Counted from the first letter of the stretch, positions 1-10,481 are shown. The stretch is 64,000 nt of DNA from Pseudozyma flocculosa PF-1 (GCF_000417875.1 NW_006920879.1:64130-128129), one strand, 5' to 3'. Numbers and translations: made by a program. Notes: generated by a model not told the origin, from the letters alone.

Positions 1-2928
1 GAGCGAGACCTCGCCGCCCGATCGGAGGGGCGCCACCACGAGGCTGTCGTGTCCGGCACGGGGCAGGCCGACGAGCAGCAGCGGATCGTGCTGCCCTCGA
101 GGATCTTGCAGCTGGGCCTGGCTCAGCACGGCCGTCGCTCCAGTCGATGGGCGATAGATGGCGAGGTCATCGCCGCGACCCACGCCGACCTGCAGTTCCG
201 CCAGCACCGACGGGCTGATGAGGTCAAGCGACTCGGCATCGGCGCCACGAGCGTTCCAGAGACCGATGCTCGCCGCATCTGCCGCAGCGTTCCTCGAGCA
301 CAGCTTCAGCGCGGGACCGGGCCCGTCGGCCACGAGCTCCTGGAAGAGGGCGCTCGAGAGGGGTCGGGCTGGCTCGCTCGCCTGCACCGTGCGCAGCTGT
401 CCACGCTTGTCGTGCGCCAGCAGCTTCGACACGCTCGCCTCGCTCGAGGGCGAGGGCGACCAGGGGCCCTCGGAGATCCAAAGCTTGGCGTCCGAGTAGG
501 CGCGGAACGAGGCGTGGTACGACGCCCAGTCCTCGCCGCACGTCGACCGACACTTGGACGAGAACATGTCGGCGTCGGCACGCAGCTCGCCGCCCGCCAC
601 CAGCAGCGAGTTGTACGCGTTGTGGACGAGGTGGTGGCGGTGCGCCTCGGGAATGTCGGGGAAGAAGTCGTCGGTGACCCTGAGGCTGGTCGGGGCATCG
701 TGGAGGGCGCCGCCGTTGCTGCCGCCGCCGAGCAGGAGCGTCCTGGCGCTGTTGGTCGTCGCCGAGCTGCCCGACATCGAATGGATGATGCTGCCAGGCC
801 CCATGTAGCGGAGCGCGGCCGCCTGCATGGCCTCAAAGGCCGACTTGGCAGAGACGCCGCACATCTCGCCCTGCTTGTGCGGGACGATCCAGTCCCACTC
901 GGCCTGTGCATCGACCTTGACAAAGTCGATGCCCGCCTGGCGGAGCGCGGCAAAGGTGCGGGACCAGAAGGCGTCGTTGGCGTCGTCGGAGGCGGGCACC
1001 AGCCACTTTCGCTGCGCCTCGCGAAAGGGATCGTGGACGTCGACTTCGGCCAGACCGCCCTGGAGCTGAGTCGCAATCTCGCCGCCGGCCTCGAGGCCGT
1101 CCCAGTAGCCGGCCAGCGTCATCCAGCAGCCGACGTGCTGCAGCGCGGGGAAGCGGCGCCGCAGATGGGCCACGTAGAGGCCGAGGACCGTCGAGTCCTC
1201 GCCCGACGCAGCCGCCGCGCGAGCCTCGTCGACGTCGAGCATCTCGGCGGCCATCCTGCCGCTCTTGAGGCTGCCGCGGTGGGAGCGGTCGTCGGAGTGG
1301 TAGGCGACATCCTGCCAGCCGTCGTCGATCAGCACCGAGGTGATGCAGCCGGCGCCGAAGCTGGCCTCGAGGTCCTCGATGGCAGTCACGACCTTGGAGA
1401 GGAAAGGCCGTCGATCCTCGGTGCCCATGGCCTCCCACGTGCAGAACCCCAGCCCTGTCTTTGGATCCAGCGGTCTCGAGCCTGCAAAGCGCGAGTGACC
1501 CTCTCCGTCACCCCGTAGGACGGCGGAGGCATCTACGCGCAGGCCCATCGCGGACTCGTAGGTCGGCGGCAGGGAGTCAAAGGACTCTTGGGTCAGGTTC
1601 GAGGCGACCGAGCTGGACGCCGGCAGCCCGGCCGACGCACCTTCGGACGACTCGTCGGACGAAGACGACGACGTCGATCCTGCTTCGGTGTCGAGGGACG
1701 CGGCGCTGGCCGAGGTGAGGATGGAAGAGTAGCCGCCGTCGCGGCCGAGCAGCACCGACACGTCTTTGCGCTCGTCCTGCGCGTGGACCGACTCCTGGCT
1801 GAGGATCCGGGCGGCGCGTCGGCACGCCTCCATGACTTCGACAGCGCAGGCCCGAGGTCCAGTCGCGAAAGCCACCTTGGCGGTCCCGTCGGAGCGCCGC
1901 GTCGCGCGGCAGCAGAGCGAGTACTGGCCATCAGCGGCCGAGGGGTGGCGCGATCGCGTCAAATCCCACAGCCGGTCCGGGTCGCTGATGGCCGGCATGA
2001 CGGCGAGCACCGCATCGTCGTCTTCGAGGGCAAAGAGGAGGTAGGAGGCGCCAAAATCGGGCGAGACGTGCGACGGATGGGCAAAGGTGCGCGACGTGCA
2101 CCAGGTCGACTTGGTGCGTTCCTCGACGATGCCCGAGGCGGAGCGGTAGACGGGCTGCAGTGTGGCCAGCGCTGCCTCTGCGCCCCTGTGATCCGACAGC
2201 TGTACGTAGGCGGCCGACATCTTGATGGCGTCGCGCCCGCTGCTCGACTGGACGCTGCCATTTGCCTCGACGAGGTCTCGGTACGTGACGCCGTCGGCAA
2301 AGGCGAGCACCTGGTCGATGCTCGGGGTGCTCGCGGTGCTGGTGCTGCTGGTGCTGCTTGCAGGCCGCGTGACGAGCTTGATCCTGCCGTCCTGGTGCGG
2401 GTAGCTGAGCCACTCCATGCGACCGTCGGGGAACGCGAGGCGGTAGGTGAAGCCGTAGTAGGTCTTGTGGGAGCCGCTCGACGGGCTTGCCGCCGGCTCG
2501 GCCTCTGCGCGTGGCACCGTGGTGAGCGTGGTGCAGAAGACGGACCAGGCTGCGTCCGAGAATGGGGCCGGGCCGAGGTCGTAGGCTCTCCAAGCCTGCT
2601 TGCCGCCATCGGCGTCTTGGCCCTCGACTGGCGAAGCATCGTCAAGCACGGGCACGGCGGGAGAGGCCGACCCGTCGGTATCGGGGCGTGCCGACGACGA
2701 CGGGGTGCCGCTGCCCCCGACCGAGTCGGCGGTGCTGGCGTCGACGAGGGGCAGGTTGGTCCATAGCTGGATCTTGACGGCGCCGCTGAGGATGTCGGCG
2801 GTGTGGCGATGCTGCTGGGTCGATACGTGGGCGGCAAAGGTGAGCGGCGTCGAGTTGCGGGCGTGCGGGTCGAGGCGGTGGGTGGTGGTGGTGTTGAGCT
2901 GCGGCTCAAACACGATGTGCGAGGCCAT
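1..2928 (-). CDS. Raffinose synthase / alkaline alpha-galactosidase-like glycoside hydrolase family 36 (3' end outside window)
   Basis: One uninterrupted reading frame runs from the ATG at 2928 to the window edge, about 976 residues with no stop, so the C-terminus lies beyond base 1. It carries the marks of the plant-type raffinose synthase/SIP branch of GH36: FCTWE around residue 498, IDDGWQ with Asp535-536, FVKVDAQ with the predicted nucleophile Asp673, and RVTDDFFPD with the predicted acid/base in Asp753-754. Residues 50-130 and 370-450 are Ser/Ala-rich low complexity. Members act on galactosyl-oligosaccharides of the raffinose family, either transferring or hydrolysing galactose. No signal peptide is seen, so a cytosolic enzyme is likely. 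Whether it is a synthase or a galactosidase cannot be decided from the motifs. No intron is needed in the visible part. Confidence 0.9.
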   Translation of the reverse strand, partial: MASHIVFEPQLNTTTTHRLDPHARNSTPLTFAAHVSTQQHRHTADILSGAVKIQLWTNLPLVDASTADSVGGSGTPSSSARPDTDGSASPAVPVLDDASPVEGQDADGGKQAWRAYDLGPAPFSDAAWSVFCTTLTTVPRAEAEPAASPSSGSHKTYYGFTYRLAFPDGRMEWLSYPHQDGRIKLVTRPASSTSSTSTASTPSIDQVLAFADGVTYRDLVEANGSVQSSSGRDAIKMSAAYVQLSDHRGAEAALATLQPVYRSASGIVEERTKSTWCTSRTFAHPSHVSPDFGASYLLFALEDDDAVLAVMPAISDPDRLWDLTRSRHPSAADGQYSLCCRATRRSDGTAKVAFATGPRACAVEVMEACRRAARILSQESVHAQDERKDVSVLLGRDGGYSSILTSASAASLDTEAGSTSSSSSDESSEGASAGLPASSSVASNLTQESFDSLPPTYESAMGLRVDASAVLRGDGEGHSRFAGSRPLDPKTGLGFCTWEAMGTEDRRPFLSKVVTAIEDLEASFGAGCITSVLIDDGWQDVAYHSDDRSHRGSLKSGRMAAEMLDVDEARAAAASGEDSTVLGLYVAHLRRRFPALQHVGCWMTLAGYWDGLEAGGEIATQLQGGLAEVDVHDPFREAQRKWLVPASDDANDAFWSRTFAALRQAGIDFVKVDAQAEWDWIVPHKQGEMCGVSAKSAFEAMQAAALRYMGPGSIIHSMSGSSATTNSARTLLLGGGSNGGALHDAPTSLRVTDDFFPDIPEAHRHHLVHNAYNSLLVAGGELRADADMFSSKCRSTCGEDWASYHASFRAYSDAKLWISEGPWSPSPSSEASVSKLLAHDKRGQLRTVQASEPARPLSSALFQELVADGPGPALKLCSRNAAADAASIGLWNARGADAESLDLISPSVLAELQVGVGRGDDLAIYRPSTGATAVLSQAQLQDPRGQHDPLLLVGLPRAGHDSLVVAPLRSGGEVSL

Positions 2929-4199
2929 GCTGCTGTGCGCCTGTCTGCTTGCGCTTGCAAGGGATGGCGGGGAGAGGCAGCAGTCCGTAGGTCGGAAGCT
3001 GGTGGTGGGTAGGGAAAGACGGACGGAGAGGCCGTAGGCGGGGACAGGGAGGGGGAGGGGGAGGCGTCGGCGGCGAGCCTATGTAGCAGCATGTCTGCTC
3101 GCCAGCAGGCTCGACGGAGGAGGCGAGAGCAAACCTCTTCTCGACAATCGTCGCGGCATCGGCGGTACCGCACACTCCTCTGGCTGCGTTTGACGGCTCC
3201 ATCGCCAGTCCACCATCACAACACCGTTGGCAGGCGGCATCGCATCGCAGCGCAGCGCTTCACACCACAGCACGTCGCACCGCATCGCATCGCATGGCGC
3301 CCCGCCTCGCCGGCGTCTCGAGCAAGGTGACACTCTGGCTGTGGCTGCTGACCACGGCGGGCCCCGCACAGGGCGGCAGGCTGAGCAGGCTCGGCCGGGG
3401 GAAGAGAGGAAGAGGGAGAGAGAGCGGGGCCAGGCACCGGTGCAGCAGCAGGTCGAGTTCCTCCGCCAAGTGGGGACGGTCAGCATGGCCAATCGGGGGC
3501 CCCGGTGTGGTGTTGGGGGACGCGATCGTGCCTATCGATCAAAGAGGCGGAGCAACGGAGCGGCAGCAACGGAGCGGCAGCATGCTTCAGCGCAGGATAC
3601 GCACGGTGCCTCGTGCCCCCCAGGGTCCTTTGTGCCTGTCCGCCCTGCCCTGCCTGGCCCTGCCCTGCCTCGTCTGGGGAGGGACCGCACGAAGGGGCGC
3701 CCGCGCTGTTTGACAAAGAAGCGCAGCGCTGAGCGGGTCGGGAAACCTTCGAAAGAAGCAAACGCAAGGGGCCCTTCTTCACCCGATCGATCCCAGCTCA
3801 GCCGACCGCAGGGAACAGCAGCGGCGGCCTAGCCTAGCCCTCGGTTGGCTTGCTTGCTCGCCCGCTCGCCCGGACGACCGCCATATCCAGGCAGGGCCGA
3901 GACGGGGAAGCTTGCATGATCTTGGCATGGCAGGAACGGAAGCGGGCCAGACGAGGTCGCGGCGGACCCGTTCGCTGACGACGATGACCGCTGACCGAGT
4001 CCGGGCGGCGGGCTGAGATGGGGCTCAGTCTGAAATTCGTCGCGCGTCGCCGCCTGGCGCTGCAACCCTGGAAGACCAACACAACAACACCGACCCACGC
4101 TTGCAAAAGCTGATGCGGCGACGAGGAACGACAACGAGCGACGACGAGCGACGATCGCAAGGCCTCTGTTGTCGTCGACGGTGTTGTTGGTCGTCGACG

Positions 4200-4226
4200 G
4201 TGCTGCTGCTGCTGCTGCTGCTGCTG
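4200..4226. repeat. Trinucleotide (CTG/TGC) repeat
   Basis: About eight to nine uninterrupted copies of the TGC/CTG triplet lie in intergenic DNA. No gene that reads through it is supported. Confidence 0.85.
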
Positions 4227-4738
4227 ACGCTGATGCTCGATCTGCCATGGCCCATCATGTCGCGGAGCCAGGCAGGCGCCCGTCCATCTGATCGAGATGC
4301 GCAGCAGTTCAGCGGCAAATACGTCGGAGTGCCAAGTTCTTCTAGCTCGTTACCGCCTCTCCACTGCTGGATGAACTCCATCCGCCAGCGCTTGGGCACC
4401 GCTGTTATGGACCCCGTTCCTTGATGCAGGGTCTACAGCGTATCCCGACGCCTCGCTCCTCCCCTCCAGTAGCCGCCTGCTGTACGTGCGTGTCCTTGAC
4501 CGACAGTCAGCGAGGCGCGAGCTGTACCATAGCGCGACGGGCTCTTCAGCGGGGCGGCCAGGAGGGGACGAAGGTGGCACCAAGAACTCGTCACGCTACT
4601 ACTAGTACTACTGTAGCCGATGGATGCTACCTCTGGCGTCGTTCTTTTGTTCCCCTGCTACCGAGTCCACGTTGTCCGCCCGACGCCGCCGCTGCTGCTG
4701 TTTACATGCCTCGTCCGGCCAGCCTCTGTCGTCGCTAC

Positions 4739-4794
4739 GGCGGGCAGGCGGGCAGGCGGGCAGGCGGGCAGGCGGGCAGGCGGGCAGGCGGGCA
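4739..4794. repeat. 8-bp tandem array (GGCGGGCA)x7 ending at a gap
   Basis: Seven exact copies of the octamer GGCGGGCA run straight into a stretch of N. The first called bases after the gap are GGCAGAAG, so the array probably continues inside it and caused the assembly break. Confidence 0.9.
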
Positions 4795-4942
4795 NNNNNN
4801 NNNNNNNNNNNNNNNNNNNNNNNNNNNNNNNNNNNNNNNNNNNNNNNNNNNNNNNNNNNNNNNNNNNNNNNNNNNNNNNNNNNNNNNNNNNNNNNNNNNN
4901 NNNNNNNNNNNNNNNNNNNNNNNNNNNNNNNNNNNNNNNNNN
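4795..4942. other. Assembly gap (148 N)
   Basis: An unbroken run of N follows directly on the octamer array. Its stated length may be an estimate. Confidence 0.98.
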
Positions 4943-5437
4943 GGCAGAAGGAGACAGACACCAGCTTGCTCCCGTACCGCCACGCCAGGCCGCGCAACAA
5001 TCGACCTGGGATATCGTGTCCAGCTGAGTTACAACCCCAGCCATCCCCGCCCTCCGTTCGAGCAAACATCCACTCGCCGAGCACTGACCGTCAGGATGAC
5101 GATTGAGGGACAGGCAAGCCGAAGCAGCGAGGGCACTCCTAAGTGTCGATCGACGAGCGGCCTAGGCTGGGGCGGCGCTCTTGCAAACAAACACAAGAGT
5201 CGCACTCGTGGCCATCTACCAAGCTCCGCGGCGAGGCGGCAGTCGCCATCGAGTGCTGCTATCGAGTGGCGCCGACAGAAGTCGACACTGGTCACCGCCT
5301 AGCTCCTGCACGAGGAGCAGCGTCTCTCGGTCAGCAGGAATGCGAGCGAGCTTCCTGGACCGCCCGCCCCGCTCAGACGGGAAAAAAAAACTCGAGCGAT
5401 AAATCAGACAAAATTCACGGCCCCTCTCCTACAAAAC

Positions 5438-5442
5438 AAAAA
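5438..5442 (-). terminator. RNA polymerase III terminator of tRNA-Val
   Basis: On the tRNA strand, five T residues follow immediately after the discriminator base, which is a standard Pol III stop signal. Confidence 0.85.
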
Positions 5443-5550
5443 TGATCTCTCCCAGGCTCGAACTGAGGACCTCCTCCGATTAACCAGTAGCGTAGGCAGA
5501 GCCGACACGGCTTGTTAAGGAGACGCGCTGACCAACTGCGCCAAGAAACC
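5443..5550 (-). tRNA. tRNA-Val(AAC): tRNA-Val (anticodon AAC) with a 34-nt intron
   Basis: Read on the minus strand, a full cloverleaf folds. The acceptor stem GGTTTCT pairs with AGAGATC (two G-T wobbles), the D stem is GCGC/GCGC, the anticodon stem TCTCC pairs with GGAGG, and the T arm is CTCAG-TTCGAGC-CTGGG. The discriminator base is A. The anticodon loop is TTAACA + C, giving anticodon AAC. A 34-nt intron (5479-5512) sits one base 3' of the anticodon, the canonical eukaryotic position. The 3' part of the intron contains GGTTAA, complementary to the anticodon region, as expected for the anticodon-intron helix. Exons are 5513-5550 and 5443-5478, for a 74-nt mature body. The arms closely resemble yeast tRNA-Val(AAC). 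Confidence 0.93.
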
Positions 5551-6191
5551 CGATGATGTCGAGCGGACAAATGTTGTATATATATTTACCAAAACTGTTT
5601 TATAGAAGTCGACGGCCGGCCTGAAAAGTCCAAATTTCGGGCCAGGCAGGGCCTGCGGCTGGCCGACGGCGGCGTGGGCCGGGAAGCGGGAGCGGGAGCC
5701 GAGGTGCGTCCTGACAGCCCCCGCCAGCCAGGCAGGTGGCCGGGGCTGGACCCGCTTTGCACCTGCTTCGCTCGGCTCTCGCCTGTCTGCCTACCTGTCC
5801 ACCTGCTTTGGCACCCGAGCCGACGTCCGCCCTGATCGCGGCCACCTGACTGACTTGAACCTGTCGCTCCGCCAGCCTCCGTCGCCGCCATTGCCAGCAC
5901 CAGCACCAGCACCCGCACCATCATCTCGCGCCACCGCGACTACTCTGCCGCTCACCGCAGACGACGAACTCTCGACGATCACAGCAACGCGCGTACGGGC
6001 GGTGACTACTCTGGGCCTCGACCCCCGACCATGGCCGACGACTGAGCCTCTCGACGGGGGCCCGCCCATCCTCACCTCACTTCACCCTGGCTTCAGCTGC
6101 ACTCGCTTGCTCACCTCCCTCAAGCGACGGCCACGACGAAGGCGAAGGCTAGAGCTGCCCCGCCCGCCTGCCTGCCTGCCAGACCAGCACC
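5551..6191. other. Divergent intergenic region between tRNA-Val and the Zn2Cys6 gene
   Basis: Apart from the tRNA upstream element I see no gene. The half nearest 6192 should hold the promoter and leader of the transcription factor gene. A CCAGCACCAGCACC-type run lies near 5894-5920. Confidence 0.6.
5577..5584 (-). promoter_or_regulatory. TATA-like element upstream of tRNA-Val
   Basis: TATATATA lies 27-34 bp upstream of the mature tRNA 5' end, in otherwise GC-rich DNA. This matches the TFIIIB-binding position of fungal tRNA genes. The role is inferred from spacing. Confidence 0.6.
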
Positions 6192-9100
6192 ATGCCGGAG
6201 AATCACCACCATGCCAGCGCAGTTCAGCGCGCTGCCGAAGGCGGCTACTACGCCGACCGCGACGACGACGGCGACAACTGCGACGGCCGCTTCGCACGCT
6301 CCTCGGCATCCGTCGATCGAGCGTCCCTGAGCCACAGCGCACCCGCACACGCACCACCTCCGCGCTCGCGGTCCCCAGACCAGCTCGCCAGCCCCAGAGA
6401 ACACGACGCTCCACCAGGCATCGCCGACCTCGACCCGGAGCAGCAGCAGCAAATTACCAATGCCAAAAAGTACACTCCATCGTGCGCGCGCTGCAGGCAA
6501 AAGAAGCTGCGGTGCGACACCAAGCTGCCGTGCAACCAGTGCACCGCAAAGGGCCTGCAGAACGAGTGCAGAAAGGACCAGCGCATACCGAGGGGCAGGA
6601 AGCGGCCTAGGACCGAGGCTTCGTCGACGACGACGCAGCAGCAGCAGCTCCACGACCACCACTCTCGCGACCAACAGCAGAGCGACGAGGTGTCGGCTCT
6701 CAAACGACGGATTCAGGAGCTCGAGAAGCTCGTCGGCAGCCAGGGCTCGCCAAGTACGTCGCGCAGCGACCAGAGCGCCCAGCCGTCGCAGCCGCGCAAC
6801 CCGCAGCCGCCTTCACCCTCGACGTCGCAGCACAACACCACGTCCGGCGCCAGCTCCATCTGGCCCTCAGGCAACAGCCGATCCGGCCACCACCCGTCCC
6901 GGCCGACGTCGCCCTTCACCGACATCGAGGACCCGCCCGGCGAGGCCGAGTCGGCCGTCTCGATCCTCGAAAAGCTGGCGGCCTCGGACCCGCGCATTGG
7001 CGAGCCCGGGCACGGCGCGGCGTCGGCCAAGAAGATCAACGATCCGCGCACCACCCAGATCAGCCAGGACGAGGCCAACCCGTACTATGGCCGGTCGGTC
7101 GCCGTGGCGGAGCGCATCGAGATCCTCGAGCAGGCCAAGCAGATCCTCCCGGAGCCCATCGTCATCGACGAGCTGATCTACGCCTTCAACCTTCGCTGCC
7201 ACCACCTCGTCGGCCACGTCATCTTCATGCCCGCCTTCCGGCGCGACGTGGACGCGTTCAACTCGATGACGGTCGCCGAGATCCTCATGTCGACCCTCGA
7301 CATGTTTGACCTGGCGCGGTACCTCATGGTGCTGCGGCTCGGCATGCGCTTCTACCCGTGGCGTGGCGGCCTCTTCGTCGACGCCCAGCGCCCCGAGTTT
7401 ATCGCGACCGACGCGCTCAAGAACCGCGGCGACGACATCTCGCTCAAGTGGTACCAGCTGGCCAAGCGGGCGCTGGCGGCCGACCGCTCGTTTTCGCTCG
7501 GCTCGCTCAAGGCGGTGCAAGCGGCGCTGCTGATGATCCTCGATGGCCGCGACGCGCCGTCGTACCTGCGGATGCTGCTGCGCATCTCGATCCAGACGGC
7601 GCTCGACATGGGCCTCCACCGCCTGGGCGACGCGATGCCCAAGCCCAACGACGTGGGCGAGGACCTGGTGCGGATCGAGACGGGCGTGCGCATCTGGTGG
7701 TACCTCGTCGTCAAGGACTGGTGCTCTGCGCAGCGCGAGGGCGCCTACACGGTGCACCCGGCGCAGATGACGACGCGGCGGCCGCTCCACACCAACGACG
7801 ACCGGCTGGCCGAGAACCTGGCCGACGAGCTGCCGCTCGAAGAGTTTAGCGAGATGAGCTACGTCCTCGGCCAGATTTCGCTGGCCCACCTGATCCGCGA
7901 GAGCATCGACCTGCGCAACGAGCAGCCTCCCGGATCGTACGCCGTCATGTCGCCCACCAACCGCAAGCGGATGCAGGCCAAGGTCGAGGCGTTTCTCGGC
8001 GAGGAGCTGCCGTCGTTCTACCGGCTGGACAGCACGCGGATGAAGCCGGGCGTGCTGGCGGTCCAGCGTTGCCTGCTGCACCAGCAGTCGTTTGACTTCC
8101 TGCTCAAGCTCAACCGCAAGGATCTCGCCTCGCCCGACGGCCGCGCCGCGCTCACGATGCTGGCCGAGCAGATTGTCTCGACGCAGAAGCTGCTGCGCAG
8201 CGTGTGCCCCGTCATCGACGCGTTCTGGATCAACTTCTACCACCTCTTTGGTGCCACGCTGACGCTGTCGATCTCGCTGCTGCTCGACGAGCACCTCGAC
8301 GAGGGCGCCCGCAAGGCGCGCAGGGACAAGGTGGACGCGGCGCTGGCGTCGATGCGCGAGACGCCCGGGTCCGACCGCGGCAGCCGGATCATTGAGACGC
8401 TGCTCGAGGAGGAGGAGCGGTCGTGGCGGCGTCGTCGTCGACGCGGCGCGGGTGGCGGCGTGCGCTGGCAGGGCAACGAGGAGCACCTTGCCGCGCTGAC
8501 GAGGCGGCTGCTTTCGAGGACGGCCGAGCTAGGGCCTTCGACGGCTGCTGATGCTGCTGGTGCTGCTGGCGCTGCTGCTACTGGCGGCCCGTCGTTGGAG
8601 GCCGGCCTGCCGGACGAGTCGATCATCCCGGCGTTCTGCTCATCGTGGAACGACCCGTCGAGCGACCCGCTATCCTCGCTACAGCAGGCCATGACGGCCG
8701 TCGAGAGGCAGCCGGTGGCGGCCGTGGTGCGGCCCTACAAGCACTCGCTGCATCCGTGGGACGAGCCTCCGCTCCCGCCCCCGCCCCCGCCCCCGCCCTT
8801 GTCTGGCCCGACCTCCTCGACAGGGCGGTACGAGCATCGTGGCTACCGGGACGAACCGCACCGACGCACTGCACCATCCGGGCCCGGTCGGCCGCTGCCG
8901 TTCCACCTGATCGAGGATCCTCACCGGTCCGCTCCTCTGGCCCGCGGCCTGGACGCGCGTGGGGGCGACGACGGCGACGATGCCCACTATGCGCCGCTGC
9001 ACCTACACCTGCCCCCAGACCAGCACGGACCGTCGTATCATCCCTACCCGGCCATGCACCCGCCCCCTCACACACACCCGCACTCGCACCCACACTCACA

Positions 9101-9383
9101 TCCACCGCCGCACACGCACGCCGCGTATCCGCCATATCCGTCTGAGCCGGCCTACGATCCGGACGGGTACCCGCGCGGCGGCGGCGGCGGCGTCGGATCG
9201 AGCTCGAGCTCGAGCGCCCACGGCTACGGCGCGATTGAGCCTGTGGCGGCGACGGGTGAGGGTGCACTGGGCTACGGCGAAGCGACGCCACCGGATGCGC
9301 ACCTGACGGAGGGACTGCTGCTCGACTGGGCGCTGCACCAGGGTAGCCTCAACCTCGCTCCGCAGCAACTCTTCCCTTCTTGA
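6192..9383 (+). CDS. Zn(II)2Cys6 fungal transcription factor
   Basis: An intron-less gene encoding 1,063 residues. The binuclear zinc cluster has Cys98, 101, 108, 114, 117 and 126 (C-x2-C-x6-C-x5-C-x2-C-x8-C), followed by a basic linker and a short heptad segment (about 165-185) suited to coiled-coil dimerisation. The central part, roughly 300-760, resembles the fungal-specific transcription factor middle homology region. The N-terminus is His/Asp-rich, and the C-terminal 250 residues are disordered with poly-Pro, His-Pro-Thr and Gly/Ser runs, typical of activation regions. It should bind CGG-type half-sites in the nucleus. The targets are unknown: no metabolic cluster adjoins it, although a divergent GH36 gene lies 3 kb away. 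Confidence 0.9.
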   Translation: MPENHHHASAVQRAAEGGYYADRDDDGDNCDGRFARSSASVDRASLSHSAPAHAPPPRSRSPDQLASPREHDAPPGIADLDPEQQQQITNAKKYTPSCARCRQKKLRCDTKLPCNQCTAKGLQNECRKDQRIPRGRKRPRTEASSTTTQQQQLHDHHSRDQQQSDEVSALKRRIQELEKLVGSQGSPSTSRSDQSAQPSQPRNPQPPSPSTSQHNTTSGASSIWPSGNSRSGHHPSRPTSPFTDIEDPPGEAESAVSILEKLAASDPRIGEPGHGAASAKKINDPRTTQISQDEANPYYGRSVAVAERIEILEQAKQILPEPIVIDELIYAFNLRCHHLVGHVIFMPAFRRDVDAFNSMTVAEILMSTLDMFDLARYLMVLRLGMRFYPWRGGLFVDAQRPEFIATDALKNRGDDISLKWYQLAKRALAADRSFSLGSLKAVQAALLMILDGRDAPSYLRMLLRISIQTALDMGLHRLGDAMPKPNDVGEDLVRIETGVRIWWYLVVKDWCSAQREGAYTVHPAQMTTRRPLHTNDDRLAENLADELPLEEFSEMSYVLGQISLAHLIRESIDLRNEQPPGSYAVMSPTNRKRMQAKVEAFLGEELPSFYRLDSTRMKPGVLAVQRCLLHQQSFDFLLKLNRKDLASPDGRAALTMLAEQIVSTQKLLRSVCPVIDAFWINFYHLFGATLTLSISLLLDEHLDEGARKARRDKVDAALASMRETPGSDRGSRIIETLLEEEERSWRRRRRRGAGGGVRWQGNEEHLAALTRRLLSRTAELGPSTAADAAGAAGAAATGGPSLEAGLPDESIIPAFCSSWNDPSSDPLSSLQQAMTAVERQPVAAVVRPYKHSLHPWDEPPLPPPPPPPPLSGPTSSTGRYEHRGYRDEPHRRTAPSGPGRPLPFHLIEDPHRSAPLARGLDARGGDDGDDAHYAPLHLHLPPDQHGPSYHPYPAMHPPPHTHPHSHPHSHPPPHTHAAYPPYPSEPAYDPDGYPRGGGGGVGSSSSSSAHGYGAIEPVAATGEGALGYGEATPPDAHLTEGLLLDWALHQGSLNLAPQQLFPS

Positions 9384-10110
9384 GCCCCGCCCGACGCCGC
9401 CGCCGCCGCCGCCTCGCCATCTATGAGGTTTCGCTGCGATCTCGACCGATGGATCCTCTTTGCCGCCCTGCTTGTGGTCCGAGTGTAGTCACCATGCTTG
9501 CTTTCTCCTTTGATACCCCGCTGCGACCGGGCTGCCGGAACCAGCCCGCCAGCCAGCCGGAACCAGCCCGCCAGCCAGGCGATTCGTCCCCCATGGCGCG
9601 CTCATCGAGCCAGCCCAGCCCGCACCTGATTCTATAATTCCGGCCGCTTGGCACCCTTGTCTGTCGTCGTGTCTGTTAGCCCGCCTGTAAGCTTGGCTGC
9701 TCCTGCGGATAGCGCCCAGCCGTAACTCTGAGGCTGTGCCTCTGTGGGCCCACTAGATCTGCCGTCATCGCCGCTGCATGATCCGGGACGCCTGGCGTGA
9801 AAGAGGAGCTAGTGCTGGTAGGCCAGGCCAGGTCAGGCCAGAGCAGGTCAGGCGACCCTCTCTGTCAGAGGAGAGGCGGGCTGGCTGGATGGCAAGCTTG
9901 CTCTGCCCTTGGCCTTGTCTCGCTCCTGGTTTCGGGGCGGTGGTCGGTCGATGTCGGGAGCTCGCCGGGCGGGCCAGGCTGCGGGGCGCGAGGCACGGCA
10001 TGCTCAGCTCAGACTCAAATGGCGGTCGAGCCCCAGGCTTGATCTTGGGCTGAGGCTTGCTCGTCGGTCGAACCCCCGGTCTCGGAGGCCGGCCGAGGAG
10101 CGAGCGACCA

Positions 10111-10132
10111 GCAAGCAAGCAAGCAAGCAAGC
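10111..10132. repeat. (GCAA)n microsatellite
   Basis: Five and a half copies of the tetranucleotide GCAA lie in intergenic DNA. A similar GCAA run occurs near 23708-23724, before the CIA30 gene. Confidence 0.8.
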
Positions 10133-10240
10133 TCGCAGGCCGGCTGGGTCGGGTGTTGGGCCGAGGCCGCCTGTGCGCGAGCGAGCGAGGGGGCGAGGGG
10201 GAGGTTGCGACCTGCTGCTGCGCGTTGGCTTGGCCTGCCA

Positions 10241-10254
10241 TGCATGCATGCATG
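10241..10254. repeat. (TGCA)n microsatellite
   Basis: A short self-complementary TGCATGCATGCATG run in intergenic DNA. Confidence 0.7.
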
Positions 10255-10481
10255 TACCTCTGGAAGCTGGACCCTGAGCTGCCTCATGTCGGTCCGCCGC
10301 ACGCCCGGCTTCATGGGCCGCTGTCCGCGCCTGGCCTGGTCGAGCTACAAGACAAGGCTAGGTTACGTTGGAGGCGGTGCAGCAGCGATGATTCACCTCT
10401 GACCCGGATGGCACCGGCCCCTCCGTCCAGACCGTGACGCGGGCTCGAGCTGGCCAACGACGGCGACGGGGGCGACGGGGA

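Larger units (their letters stand above)
2929..5442. other. Intergenic region with simple repeats and an assembly gap
   Basis: This is the upstream region of the GH36 gene. Open frames here are short, overlap on both strands and are low-complexity, and I see no conserved protein. It holds a GCATCGCAT-rich patch near 3235-3300, a CTG run near 4200 and the gapped tandem array at 4739-4942. Confidence 0.6.

Noticed and set aside
49..1518. 489-codon plus-strand frame at the left edge
   Set aside because: It is the complement of the GH36 gene, whose catalytic motifs are on the minus strand.
6867..8486. 539-codon frame antisense to the transcription factor
   Set aside because: A shadow of the conserved plus-strand middle domain, with no family features.
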